Source: Ditylenchus dipsaci (taxonomy: Eukaryota > Nematoda > Chromadorea > Rhabditida > Anguinidae). Taken from it: a stretch of 64,000 nucleotides of DNA. Below the pieces are notes generated by a model. It worked only from the letters and a program-made list of their open reading frames with translations. It did not search any database and was not told the origin of the DNA. The translations under genes and the position numbers were made by a program. Location of the stretch: NCBI GenBank assembly GCA_004194705.1, contig SADC01001329.1, positions 186,001 to 250,000 of the forward strand. The letters run 5' to 3'. How positions within the stretch are numbered: the stretch's first letter is position 1; each line of letters starts with the position of its first letter. Positions 53,448-64,000 of the stretch are shown here, one piece after another.

Positions 53448-56400
53448 CTAGGCGAGGTACTCGTATGAGTCCCGGTCATTCTCCACACGCTTCAGATATT
53501 CTTTGTCGATCAGGGTGTCAATGCACTTCTTAATCATAGGCACCTTCGGCTGGAAACGACTAGAGAGCTGTTGAATCACCTCCGTCATCAACTGAGTATG
53601 TTTCAGTGTCTTTCTAGTCTTCATGATTCTGACCAGAGCTGCCTGAAAGTAAAAAAATTAGTGGATAAGACACATCTGCAGTTTTTGTTTATATTTAGGC
53701 AAATGTCTAAAAATGGGCAAAAACGTCTTGCCAAAATTTGCCTCGGTTCTGTTGATTTTTTTTGATTTTTTCGATTTCAATTTTTAAAATTGGGTGGAGC
53801 CTCAAGATTTAGATGCAGGGTATGTTAGGACAGGCTTAAACGTGTGGCTTAAACTTCTTCGTTTTTAAAAAACTACAGGGAGGATTATCGGTTTTCCCAT
53901 TTTAGGACATTTGTCCGAAGCGGGAAAAACATTTATGCACCAAAATTTTACCTGAATAACCATAGAGCGATCATCGTCGACGGACTTTTGCACTTCGTCG
54001 TTTTCCTTCTTGACATCCCCACGCATAGGAACCTTAGACAAATCAACTTTCATCCTCTTGCTGAAAATTTTAAAATTCGATTTACAAACAAGACTAATAA
54101 ATCAGAAAGATTACTTGTTGAAGGAATCGTTGAGCTTCAAGAGAGTGTCGCCAGCAGCATTGGAGGGCAGTTCAAAACCACCAGGTGTCGCCTTGATTAG
54201 CTCCAGCTTGATTACCACTTGCAGATGAGCAATAACTTGCTCTTGCGGCATATTTAAAAGCCCAGTCATTTTTTCAAGTGAATACTCAGTGCTGTCGTTA
54301 AACAGCATCAAAACAGCCATTTGTGGAGTGGAGGCCTAAACGAAACTTTTTTACAACGTTTAATTGATTTTTTATAAAATTGGTATCTCCGCCTTTTGTC
54401 TTAAATCTCCTGTATTGTACTTTGAATTGTACTTTCTACGTTATTTTAAAATGACTGCCATTCCAATTTTATACTAGCAAGTAGCCCTGAATCTCAGCTT
54501 TCTAATGAGTTATAGCACTCCACTGTGTACATTTAAAAATTAAGATATTTACGTAATGTGAGAAAGTAAGCTTTTTGGTTCAACTCTGTAAATTTTGTAA
54601 ATTTTTCAAATTTCACAATGAAAAATTAGACCATCAGAAAGCTTAAATGAAGAGCTATATTCCAGTATATATTAAAACACAATGATGGTAAAAAAAATAC
54701 CGAAATTTCAATTTTAAAATTAGGTGAGGGGTAAAAAGACGAGAGATTAACATTAAAAAATTTTAACGCTACTGTCATATAACCCCCAAGCCCCCCCCCC
54801 TCAAAAAAAAGCTACTGTAATATACATCACCACCCCCCCCCCCGCCCCAAAAAAAAATCGGACCTACTGTCATATACCCCCCCCCCAATCGACTTTTTTG
54901 GGAGTGTCCAAAAACGATTATAAAAAGTTTCAGCCATTAATTTTCCAAAAACAACTTACTGTGAAAATGTACTTTCGGCCAAAGCAGAAGCTTGCCTAAA
55001 CGTCAAAGAGTTAGTTGATAAGATACATCTGGAATTTGCCTATTTTAGGCAAATTTCTAAAAATGGGCTTGCCAATTCTCCTTTGCCCATAGGGAGCATC
55101 CAATTCAGCTTTCTACCGGTGTGCTTCGCCTGATAAAATGCCGTAAAGGTGTCCATAGATTCTCGCATCGCAGGTGGGATCACAAACGATTCCGTGGGAG
55201 AAAACGGCCAGACACCCGTAGCTAGAATTTTAATAGAGCAGTCAATGTTGTAGCGTGTGCCATGCGATTGAATATGCTAAAAAATAATGGTAACTAAACT
55301 GAAAATAGTGCAGCTTTTAAATTATCTACTTTCTTATACTCTTCAGTGACCTCTTTGCTGAGCTCCGCATCAGTGAACATTCGCTGCAACTTGCTGGTGT
55401 ACTCGAACCCACACATCTGCTTGAGCTTGGAGATCATGCTGGACTCAGCTCCATCGCTGGCTGACAACTCGCCGACAAGTCGTTTGGCCAACATCTTTGA
55501 ATAGTACTTCTGGTAGACGTCCTTGTCGTCCAGATATTTGAAGATAACCATCTAGAAGGGTTGTGGTTTAGATTTTTAAAGGTAAGTTAGAGTTTTGGAC
55601 TTACCACTTGGTTAAGACACTCCTCAGTTCCGCCTTCTTCAGCAAGCTTTGAGCCTTTGCGAAGCAGCAGGTCCGAGTATCGAGTCAGCAGCTCCGGCGT
55701 CTTTGAGCTCGACTTTGCTGCTTCAGTGACGGCATTGGCATTGATGAAAGATGTGCAGGCTTTGTCCAAAGCCTATATAATGGGATACTTTTTTTAGTTT
55801 CATATTTTAATTTCACTAGTGGAGAATCGGTTCCCATTTTTGCCTTGGTCCCCCTGTTTTTTTTTCAATAATATACCTTGGTCTCTGTTGATTTTTTTAA
55901 AGAAAAAAATTGGAACCAATTCTCCACTAGCGCCGCTGAAACTTAATGACACTTTTTAATGTCTGAAACTGGCCAATTCTCTCCCTCCTATTTCGGAATT
56001 TGCCCGAAAAACTCACAAAACCGTCCCTTTAGGAGACGACCCACTTCTGACGTAAAAATGTATGCTTATTTTTTCAATGGTACTTATGCTGTTTGGGACC
56101 GACCGTCATTTTTTTGATTTTATTGCACAAATTGTTTGGCCGTTTTGTTGTGTGTCACATTCATGTGTTATTTGTATCTTTTTTGGTGCGTTGCTTTTTA
56201 CCGCTGCTGATTTTTTTTACAACAAAACGGCCAAACAATTTGTGCAATAAAATCAAAAAAATGACGGTCGGTCCCAAACAGCATAAGTACCTTTTCAATT
56301 TTTATTTGAAAAAGTCAAAGCTAATAAATATCTACATGCATTTCATTGTCGTTAAAATTTTTTGAAGTTTAAAGCTACACACTAACGGGAAAATATGAAC

Positions 56401-59400
56401 ACGGAATATTTGATATTGCAATTAAAATTTTAAGAATGTCAATTGTAAAAAAAGCAGCCTGCTTTAAACACCAACACGTGCATTTTGACCTGCCTTATCA
56501 GAAAATTACTGACCTGAACAAATCCGGGATCCTGCTGGAAGAATTCAGCTACCAATTTGTGATAGCGATCATGCACTTGGAGAATCGCCGTGACAAACGA
56601 CTTGGGATTCTAAGACAACACAAAATAAAATATGAAAACTAAGCTCGCTATATCTCAACCCTTGATGCAGTGCGCCCTTAAAGGACCATAATTGTTGATG
56701 CAAATGAGAATTTGACAAATTCAAATGCGCGCGGGACACTTCTCCTTCGTCTCGCACTCTACTATTTGGAGTTACTTCGAGCGACTCAAAAAAGTACAGT
56801 GAGAAACGAAAGAGAAGTGTCCCGCGGGCATTTGGATTTGTCAAATTCTCATTTGCATCAACAATTATGGTCCTTTAAATTAGTACCAAGCGTAGAATAG
56901 CTAATTTGAGATATCTTTTTTTATTATTTTTTTATCTTTTTGATAGATCTTTTTTAAAGTACCTTTTATGTTAATTTTTTCTAATCAAACCCGCCCCCCC
57001 TTCTCCTCTCCCTTGAGTAGCTAAATTAAAAAAATCTGAATCGAAAAACAGGATTCCAAAATAATTTGGTCGCTGAAATATGAGCTCAAATTGGATTGCC
57101 ATGATTTTCAAATGACCAGCATACAACTGTAGGTGATATCTCGGCAACCAAGCAATATTTTGGAGCTCGGTTTTTTTATTCAGATTCCTGAGGAAATACC
57201 AGGTACCAAGCAGAATCGGACTTTTTAGACAAAAGGTAGTTTTGTTTCAAAAAAATTAGAAAAACCATCGCAAACTGGCTATGCTAAGGAATCGCGTTAC
57301 ATCAAGAGTTAAATGTAAAAGCAATTTTTATTCTAAAAACTTACAGCTGCGGCCATAGCAGCAATTTTTTCAATTGCCTCAGCACCTTCTCGGCCAATGT
57401 GACGCTCAAGTAGGTCTCTGAGTTTGTCCAGAGCACCCGCAACACGACCACACAGCAAGAACATACGACCTAGGTCTTCGTTCTTCTGGTTGATCAGCAG
57501 AGTCTGGAACTCATTTTGCATGTACTCCATGTGCTGACTGATCAGCACATCGTTGAGTGTTTCAGCCAATGGGTCTTGAGTGGATCGATCCAAGTAGAGC
57601 TCACAGCGGTCGCGTTCCTCAGAGATCCTTTGCTCCACCTAAAATTGATGTTCACCGTCAAAAAATTAACCTTATCCATAAAGTATAAAGAAATTGACGA
57701 GCAAGTCTAAAATAGACTTTTTTGGCTTTTAACGTGTAAAAAAATGTTCCAGCGTATTAAAACAATGGGTGACGAATATGATAACCTGACTCAGGGCCCT
57801 GAAACTTAGACTTGACCTGGGCCGAAATTTTATATCAAATATTATCGGCACGGGTCGGGTTGAGCATGAAAATCTTATGTCAGATAAACTGGAAATTTTC
57901 GTTTATTATAAATTTTACAAAAACGGCATCCTAAAAAAGATTCGAAACACTTCTCAAACTAACTTTTTTTCAAAAAATTATTCTACCAAAATTACGGGCA
58001 ATTGACAACTCTGGTTATTTTAGATAAGTTGGATGAGCGCCTTCCCATGAATAAGTAATGAAAAACAATCCTGTGGATTATGAGCCTCGATATCTCAGTG
58101 GCAGAGCAGCGGGGGCTGGGGATTCCCGGCTCCCGGTTTCCCGGAATTCCGGGAAAGATGGTCGTGGGTTCGATTCCCACTTGAGGCATGTATTTTTTAT
58201 TGAATTTCATTTTTTAGCAAAGTTTTATAAATTACGTGTCTAAAGCCAAAGAAAAAACTTTTTGATGTGGATCACTTATAATTTGTCTTGCGATTTAGTA
58301 TAAGTAGGTCATTAGGAACTATTAGAGTTGGATAGGAGTTAATATTTGGACCGGAAGCGGAATTTAGTTTTCTCTAAAACCGGAACTAGATATTTTTCTG
58401 AACCGGAATTCAAAAAAGGCCTAGAATTCCGGGCCAATCTAGTAACTATAGCTGAATGTCTCATTCACGGTAAAAACTGTAAACAGTTTTTGGCGCGTTT
58501 TAGGCCCTAAAACATAAAAAGTGCTTGAAACTCGATTATAAACTTGTATTATAGTTGCGGCCTTGATTTATTCTAAGATTGGCAAACAAGAAAGTTAGTT
58601 TTAAGTTAAGTTTTTTTATCTCGCGCAAAAAATCTTAATTTTGTCCGGTATATGGGAATCGGACAAAATCTTTTTTTGGATTATACGAGAAATTCTACAA
58701 CTATCGACGTACAGTTGTCATCTTGAAGCAGTTTTCCTCCGTCGATAACCATACGTTGATAACTGTAGAATTTCTTGTATAATATACGAGAAATTCTACA
58801 ATTATTGACTCACAGTACTTATCTGATAAAGTCTTATGAAAAAACATCTGCTTGAATTTTGCCGCAAAAATGATTTTGACAAAAAAAAATTCAAAAATAT
58901 TTTTTCCTAATTTATTCCAAACCTTTTTCATGTATTCCACAGGAGAATGCTTTTGGAGGAACTCCACTGATTCCTGAGTGTAGTAATTCTTGGTGTTTTC
59001 AATGAAACGAATTTCAAAGAATTCCTTGTAGACTGCTAGTCGGGAGATGGGACGCTGAACAGCGGTGCTTGCCACTCCTTCACTCACCCCAAGCTCAACT
59101 GTAATATCCGAAAAGTGGTAAGCATTCAAAGAGTTTGACCAACTTACGGTAAGAATTGATGACTCCACTGATCAGCTTGGTGCGAATTTTCTCACCGTTG
59201 CGCTCTTGCTCCACCAGTTTCAAAATGGCTGAGCTCACATTGTTGTTGAGCTTGCCAAATATGACATTCTTCCAGGTAATCATGGCCAGCTAAATTGAGA
59301 AAATAATCCAAATTAAAAAGAGATTGTCGGGAAGGAGAATTTAGTTTCTACTCTGCTGTCCTGGTCTAACGCTAATCCATTTTTAATATTGATGACGAAA

Positions 59401-61893
59401 ATTTGAAGTTTTTTCGCCAAGTTAAAATTTGTATACAGGCACCTTAGTGAACTTACCCCAGGCCACCAAATCATCAATGACACCAAATTAGCAGGGATGA
59501 ATTTATTGAAAATGGGCTTTTCCAACTGGGGAGGGGGCTAGGTGGGTTTTTTGGTTTGCCTTGGTCCCTCCTGTTGTTTTTGTGATTTTTAGGCCTTAGA
59601 CAAGGGTAGGCCAACGTATTATAAAGGACTCAAAAATATCTATACTTATGTTCAAGTTCATTGTAACACACGCTGCTTAACTCTTGCCTTATCCTAAGCC
59701 TAAAAAATCACAAAAAGATGACAACAAGGGGACCAAGGCAAAAGATCCTCCACCTTTTGTTGGATAGAGCCGAAAATTGACCAAATTGTATTTTATGTAT
59801 TTTAGGCCAAAAATACTCTATTTTGAAATTTTGAGTTGAGTACCATGACAAAAAGTGAATTTGGAAATACTTGTTTAAAGGGGCATGCCCACACTAATAA
59901 GGGGTGGTGCCCGGAAATTCAAAATTTTTTCCTGATCATTGAACTTCTGTACGAATTTTGCAACGTGGTTTCTAAGAAAACCGTCCCTACAATTTAATTC
60001 TAGGCCTTGTTCTCTTAAAAACAAAGTTGAAAAATCCGTACAGAAGTTCAATGATTGGGGAAAAAATTTGAATTCCCGTGCACCACCTCTTATTAGCTTG
60101 GGCATGCCCCTTTAAAAGGCCATGGCCACGCGTTTTGGATTGTCCCCCGCCAATTCAAAAAATTTTGCCTTATCATTGAACTTCTGTACGGACTTTTCAA
60201 CTTGGTTCCTAACAAAATAAGGCGTATAATTTAATTTTAGGTAGTTGTTTTTAGAAACCAAGTTAAAAACTAGTACACAAGTTCAATGATTAGGATTTTT
60301 TTCAATTGGCTGGGACAACCGTTGTCGGAGACGGTAATAACCCTTTAAAAAAAAGAAAAGAAAGTTACATTGTAGACTTCGAAGACCTGGTTAGGGTTTC
60401 CATTGTCCATTTCCCGCTTGACCCAATGACGATTCAGATAGGCAAATACCCCGTTGACGACCGTGAAGCTGAACTGGTACTTGTGCCAAATAGAAGTGTA
60501 AACGTCAAGCAGATCTTCTCCACTCTTGTCCTCGAACTTCTAAATTGGCATAAAATATAGGCTGTACCTGAAGTGCACCCTCAAAAGTACAAATTTCGCC
60601 ATCAAGTTACTTGATTCCGCATTTAAATTTTCTTTAAAGGGGCATGCCCACGCTAATAAGAGGTGCTGCCAGAGAATTCAAATTTTTTTACTAATCATTG
60701 AACTTCTGTACTGATTTTTCAACTTGGTTTCTAACAAAACCATACCTAAAATTAAATTCTATGCCTTGTTTTGTTAGAAACCAAGTTGAAAAATCCGTAC
60801 AGAAGTTCAATGATTCGGAAAATTTTTTTGAATTTCTGGGCACCACCTCTTATTAGCGTGGGCATGTCCCTTTAAGCTGTATTTTTTTTTCACAAGCGTG
60901 TAGCCCTGGATCTTGGCTCTTAATAAGCTATCAAATTCTGCTGAATAATTTGAGAAATCTAGATATTTATAGATTTGAAAAACACCAATTTTTCAAGAAT
61001 CTCTAACTCTCTACATTCCTCAAATCATTAAGCGAGTTTCGGTAGCCTAGTAGAAAGCTGAGATCTAGATCTACATGCTAGTGCAAAAATTTAAAAGGTA
61101 ATATGAAATTTGAGGGAGAAATTTAAACTTTTGAGCAGGATATTCAATTTGAGCTATAAAATATATTTGGGAGTTTTTCTGTGAATCATTACCGTATTTC
61201 CTGTAATAGTAGGCCTCCCTCTAATAGAAGGACACCCTTAACTTTAAGGATCTGTATTCCGGAGCAGAATTTTTATTGAATTGTTTCAACTCCCACGATC
61301 TCTACTGATTCTGCTTTTTAGATTTTGGTTGAGCACCCAAAGATTTCGAGATCGCCCAAAAAATTTCGCATGTTGGAGGGTTTGAAAAATATAAGGCTCG
61401 GGCCTACTATTAGAGGAAATACGGTAATTCAATACTGCATAAAGTAGGCATCAAAAATAGGGCACTGCGTCCAGAATCAACAGTCCAAATTGCTGCACTG
61501 TGAGTGCTGCAAACCTTGTGTCCTCACAAAATAGTTGACTTACTCGCAACAAGGCAGCGTTGAAGTTCTCAATGTATTCAACCAAGTGTTTGTAGAGCTG
61601 AGCGCCCACAAATTCGGCTCCATTGTTGGCCACATTAACCTGAGTAGGCTCGTTCTGCAAACTATTTGAACAGTAGTTGAAGACGTCACTAAAACCAAAA
61701 ATTAGAGTTTTTCACATTCTATAAAATGTCAAATTATTTGCTACTTACGTGTACAAGTCCATATAGCCGTTGGGCGGCAACTTGTCTTCGTCAGAACAAA
61801 TGGTTTGCAATCCACTGCGGAGACGACCCAAACAGGGGTTTCTGCGAAAGTGGCCACCTGAGCCGTACGGTTAGCAGTGCGATTCGCAACCAT
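53448..61893 (-). CDS. CUL1: Cullin-1, SCF ubiquitin ligase scaffold, about 774 aa
   Basis: Cullin-1 bridges Skp1/F-box substrate receptors and the RBX1 RING protein in SCF E3 ligases. Fourteen exons: 61749-61893, 61544-61688, 60369-60539, 59148-59289, 58923-59098, 57345-57638, 56514-56609, 55605-55772, 55330-55551, 55073-55276, 54960-54995, 54115-54335, 53952-54060, 53448-53642. With one missing base restored in exon 1 the length is 774 residues (human 776). Landmarks: [132 protein letters not shown]. The neddylation site is VRIMKTRK (Lys about 718), and the end is YEYLA. The frame break lies in the run AAACCCC near 61830. The donor of exon 10 is GC. An AG acceptor (TTTTTCAG) sits 18 nt upstream of the ATG, suggesting a 5' leader exon. 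Confidence 0.97.
54770..54900. repeat. Tandem CTACTGTCATATACCCCCC repeats
   Basis: Three copies of a CTACTGT(C/A)ATATACCC unit with long C runs, in CUL1 intron 11. It resembles one end of the GGCGCTACTGG element family; no opposite end was found. Confidence 0.65.
56075..56288. repeat. Hairpin in CU​L1 intron 7
   Basis: GTACTTATGCTGTTTGGGAC (56080) is mirrored by GTCCCAAACAGCATAAGTAC (56271). Arms are about 90 bp, nearly perfect, with a short loop near 56185. Confidence 0.9.
56682..56874. mobile_element. TTAA-flanked MITE in CUL1 intron 6
   Basis: TTAA at 56678-56681 and 56875-56878, ends AGGACCATAATTGTTGATGC and its mirror, internal GCGCGCGGGACACTTCTC hairpin. It is a clean copy of the AGGACCAT family. 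Confidence 0.9.
58083..58187 (+). tRNA. tRNA-like gene with GC-rich palindromic insert
   Basis: The acceptor stem GCCTCGA pairs with TTGAGGC (seven pairs, one G-T). The D arm ATCTCAGTGGCAGAGCA carries an A-box-like word, and the T arm GTGGGTTCGATTCCCAC carries a perfect B box (GGTTCGATTCC). Between the arms lie about 55 nt instead of the usual 22, containing the perfect 18-bp palindrome TTCCCGGAATTCCGGGAA, so I cannot assign an anticodon. It is either an intron-containing tRNA or a tRNA-derived element. It lies in CUL1 intron 5, antisense to CUL1. Confidence 0.55.
59555..59735. repeat. Hairpin repeat, CCTTGGTCCCTCCTGTTG ends
   Basis: Mirror arms TTGCCTTGGTCCCTCCTG and GGGGACCAAGGCAAAA enclose a CTTAGACAAGGGTAGGCC pair. 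This is an undisturbed copy of the repeat that is split at 40073-41935. Confidence 0.8.
59879..60111. mobile_element. TTAA-flanked MITE, GGGGCATGCCCAC family
   Basis: TTAA at 59875-59878 and 60112-60115, ends AGGGGCATGCCCACACTAAT and, inverted, AGGGGCATGCCCAAGCTAAT. The interior hairpin contains TTGAACTTCTGTACG and its mirror. Located in CUL1 intron 3. Confidence 0.9.
60116..60344. mobile_element. TTAA-flanked MITE abutting the previous one
   Basis: It begins at the same TTAA that ends the previous element (60112-60115) and ends before TTAA at 60345-60348. Its termini AAGGCCATGGCC and GGTAATAACCCT are diverged, but it shares the TTGAACTTCTGTACGG hairpin. Two MITEs joined at one TTAA suggest targeting of an existing element end. 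Confidence 0.7.
60638..60871. mobile_element. TTAA-flanked MITE, GGGGCATGCCCAC family
   Basis: TTAA at 60634-60637 and 60872-60875, ends AGGGGCATGCCCACGCTAAT and, inverted, AGGGACATGCCCACGCTAAT. Located in CUL1 intron 2. Confidence 0.9.
60890..61543. other. CUL1 intron 2 remainder
   Basis: It holds an inverted GCCCTGGATCTTGGCT / AGCTGAGATCTAGA pair (60900 and 61055) and a hairpin around ACCGTATTTCCTGTAATAGT (61190) with its mirror near 61405. No exon. Confidence 0.5.
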
Positions 61894-61930
61894 TGTCTTC
61901 TTTTTAACTCTCTGAAAAATTGTTAAAATT

Positions 61931-62526
61931 AAGATGCACTGAAAAAACAGTGATAGAGAAAATATTGCGATTCAAATAAATTTGCTGGTCCTCACTTTAA
62001 CTTTTTGAGACGCACGGGGATTCATATGCTTTCGAAATTTCAGCAAAAAGCCGGGAAATTTTATTTTCAAAGAACAAAGTTGAAATAAAAAGCTAGGAGA
62101 TTTCAGACATTGGCAGGACATTTCAATTTGATCGAAATTTAATTTAACTCTGCTCCCCCTAATTCAAAGTCGTGTTTTTGGCAGTGTGTTTTTGACCAAT
62201 TTTTTTAAACTTCTGTCAGGCCAGTTAGCACTCATTTTGCAGCTCATCTCACTGGCTACAAAATAGGTGGTAACTTGCCTGAGAGCAGACTTCAAAAGGT
62301 GGGCTAAAAACACAATGCCAAGAACACGATTTTGAACGAGGGGGGGGGGGTTAATAGAGTTTTTACGGTAATCAAGTGGCCCAGGGATTCTAGTTTCTAA
62401 TAAGGTATCATTCAGTGCAGCATTTTTGCAAAATGCAGATAAAAGAGGTAGGTACGGAAGAAACTATGAAACCCTCATAAATTAGAAATAAGATGCACTG
62501 AAAAAACAGTGATAGAGAAAATATTG
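61931..62526. repeat. 37-bp direct repeats flanking 522 bp
   Basis: AAGATGCACTGAAAAAACAG followed by TGATAGAGAAAATATTG occurs at 61931-61967 and again, apparently identical, at 62490-62526, just upstream of CUL1. The intervening sequence has no recognised element ends. Confidence 0.8.
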
Positions 62527-63022
62527 AGGGGCTATTATTCAGATATTAGTGGGCAAAATTGAATACCATCTTAGCCAAACCTAACATATCAACTAAAAAC
62601 TTTCTTCTCAAATTAAGTGTAACTGTAAAATATATTTTTGAAATTTAACGAAGTGAAAATCTGTGTCTTCTTAAAATCAGGAGTGAATTTCTGGAGCCAC
62701 CTTGTGAACAGATGTTTTGCTGTAGCTTGAAAAGATCGGTAAGTCGAATGGCTCGAAAAATCCTCTTACTAATTATAAAATAGGAAATTTAATTAAATAT
62801 CTAAAAAAATAAAATAAGAAAATCTAAGCAAATGCTGCTTTGACAAATCCTGAAGGAAAAATTTTGAGGGAGCACATAATCTAATCTTAGATGCATATTG
62901 ATTAAAGTATTTTGATTGCCATATGTCGGCTGTGTACTTAATAATGTTTCAGTTATTCCGTATGATGAACTACTAAATTACAAAACATTTCGCTAACATT
63001 TTTTGTGTGATCTTTGTAATAT
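62527..63022. other. No gene seen
   Basis: AT-rich upstream region of CUL1. No exon, repeat end or promoter element can be supported. Confidence 0.4.
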
Positions 63023-63023
63023 A

Positions 63024-63653
63024 CAGTCGACTCTCTCAATAACGACCCCCTGCGGACCGGCTCTAGGTGTTTGTTATTGAGAGAGTTCGGCGCTACTGGC
63101 TTATACCCCCCCCCCAAAACAGCTACTTTCTTATACCCCCCCCCAATCCTCGACCTACTGGCTTATACCCTCCCCCCCCCAAAAAAATCAAGATTTTTAG
63201 GATTGGTCAAAACACATTTTTAAGCAATAATTTTGCCATAAAAGGACCAGAAAAGCAATTAAAATAGGGTTCAAGGCTGTATTGGGAGGGAAGGGACAAA
63301 ACAGGGGCCACTTCTAGGGCCTATAAGTACCAAAGAGTAATAATTCTCTAAGCAGTAAAAGCGCTTTCAAACCCAGCCACTTGTGGTGCACGTAAAAGTA
63401 TAAGTACTCGAGCTGATCAGACCGATCAGCCGGGTGGATCCTGATGGTTGTTCTTTAACTTTTGGATGGCTGAGCTTCTGGCTCTATAAGAAAGTAGCTT
63501 TTTGGGGGGGGATGTATAACCAGTAGCGTCGAGAGTTCGTTATTGAGAAGGTCCGTTATAAGTACTTTATCGAAGATCCAACCGAACCAAAAAAAGTGTT
63601 CGTTATTGAGAGAGAGAGTTATTCAGGGGGCTCGTTATTGGGAGACTCGACTG
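63024..63653. mobile_element. TA-flanked MITE, CAGTCGACTCTC ends, with insertion
   Basis: TA on both sides, ends CAGTCGACTCTCTCAATAAC and, inverted, CAGTCGAGTCTCCCAATAAC. The interior repeats TTATTGAGAGAG. It is interrupted by the element at 63089-63530. Confidence 0.85.
63089..63530. mobile_element. GGCGCTACTGG-ended hAT-like element
   Basis: Perfect 8-bp duplications GAGAGTTC lie at 63081-63088 and 63531-63538. Ends GGCGCTACTGGCTTATACCC and, inverted, GACGCTACTGGTTATACATC, with poly-C tracts and a TATACCCCC sub-repeat near the left end. It lies inside the TA MITE. Confidence 0.9.
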
Positions 63654-63711
63654 TAATTACAAAGGAAATTGCGCTAGTCAAAGGGGGTAAGCTATTTAAA
63701 TATGAATAAAT

Positions 63712-63790
63712 GGCCTCGGTGGCGCAGTCCGTAAGCGTTTGTGTTTTTATTGGCCTAAAATAGTGTTAGGTTTGATCCCACGTGGTGGCA
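63712..63790 (+). tRNA. tRNA-like sequence (degenerate)
   Basis: GGCCTCGGTGGCGCAGTCCG resembles a 5' tRNA half with A box, and TAGGTTTGATCCCACG a T arm with B box, ending TGGTGGCA. The acceptor stem mispairs and the anticodon arm is not clear, so I call it a tRNA relic or SINE head. Confidence 0.35.
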
Positions 63791-64000
63791 CGCTATTTTT
63801 TTGGCTTGTTTGGCCAGTTTTAGAGGTAATTAGACTTTTTGACGCCAGGTTCGGAAACAGCGACCCAAATAAGCTACGCCTAGCACTGGTCAAACAAGCC
63901 AAAAAAAGTGAAGTGCACGCATGCGGTATCATTTTATGACCTTTTATGACCATGAAACGCTTGCGCACTGCACTTTTTCTAACTTAAATTGCTCCCTCCT

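Overview
This window is nuclear DNA of an invertebrate animal. It is AT-rich, its genes are split by introns often only 45-55 nt long, and far more of it is repeats than genes. Four conserved animal genes can be read exon by exon: CAB39/MO25 (minus, 16.5-25.4 kb), a cysteine form of selenoprotein T (minus, 33.9-35.5 kb), an angiomotin-family gene (plus, 35.8-45.7 kb) and cullin-1 (minus, 53.4-61.9 kb). A Cys-type SELENOT, tiny introns and arthropod-style mariner remnants suggest an arthropod or another ecdysozoan; I cannot place it further. The gene products act in separate pathways: LKB1 kinase scaffold, ER redox enzyme, Hippo/junction scaffold and SCF ubiquitin ligase. Nothing indicates a shared cluster function.

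Layout. 1-5.14 kb: a giant inverted repeat (arms about 1.5 kb) carrying a partial second copy of CAB39. 5.2-9.99 kb: a mariner relic, a foldback element, a small possible gene with a poly(A) signal, and a foldback element built of a 16-bp repeat. 11.05-14.07 kb: a TTAA MITE holding nested foldback elements. 14.3-15.4 kb: a 1.1-kb palindrome with TA ends. 16.5-25.6 kb: CAB39, whose 6.5-kb intron holds a 2.75-kb PIF/Harbinger transposon, itself inside an older palindrome. 25.6-33.9 kb: gene-poor palindromes. 33.9-45.7 kb: SELENOT and angiomotin, head to head. 45.7-53.4 kb: foldback elements and TA-flanked MITEs. 53.4-61.9 kb: CUL1, with MITEs and a tRNA-like sequence in its introns. 62-64 kb: a TA-flanked MITE with an 8-bp-TSD element inside it.

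The most striking pattern is a swarm of about 15 non-autonomous foldback elements. Many are bounded by 8-bp direct repeats, six of them perfect, as expected for hAT-type insertion. Their arms are built from short repeated or palindromic words, and each family uses a different word. They insert into one another up to three levels deep, and no matching transposase is visible here.

Limits. Apparent 1-nt deletions, mostly in homopolymers, interrupt the angiomotin gene, CUL1 exon 1 and both CAB39 copies. I treat these as possible assembly errors. Exons were assigned by conserved protein sequence plus splice signals, by eye; no database search was possible.
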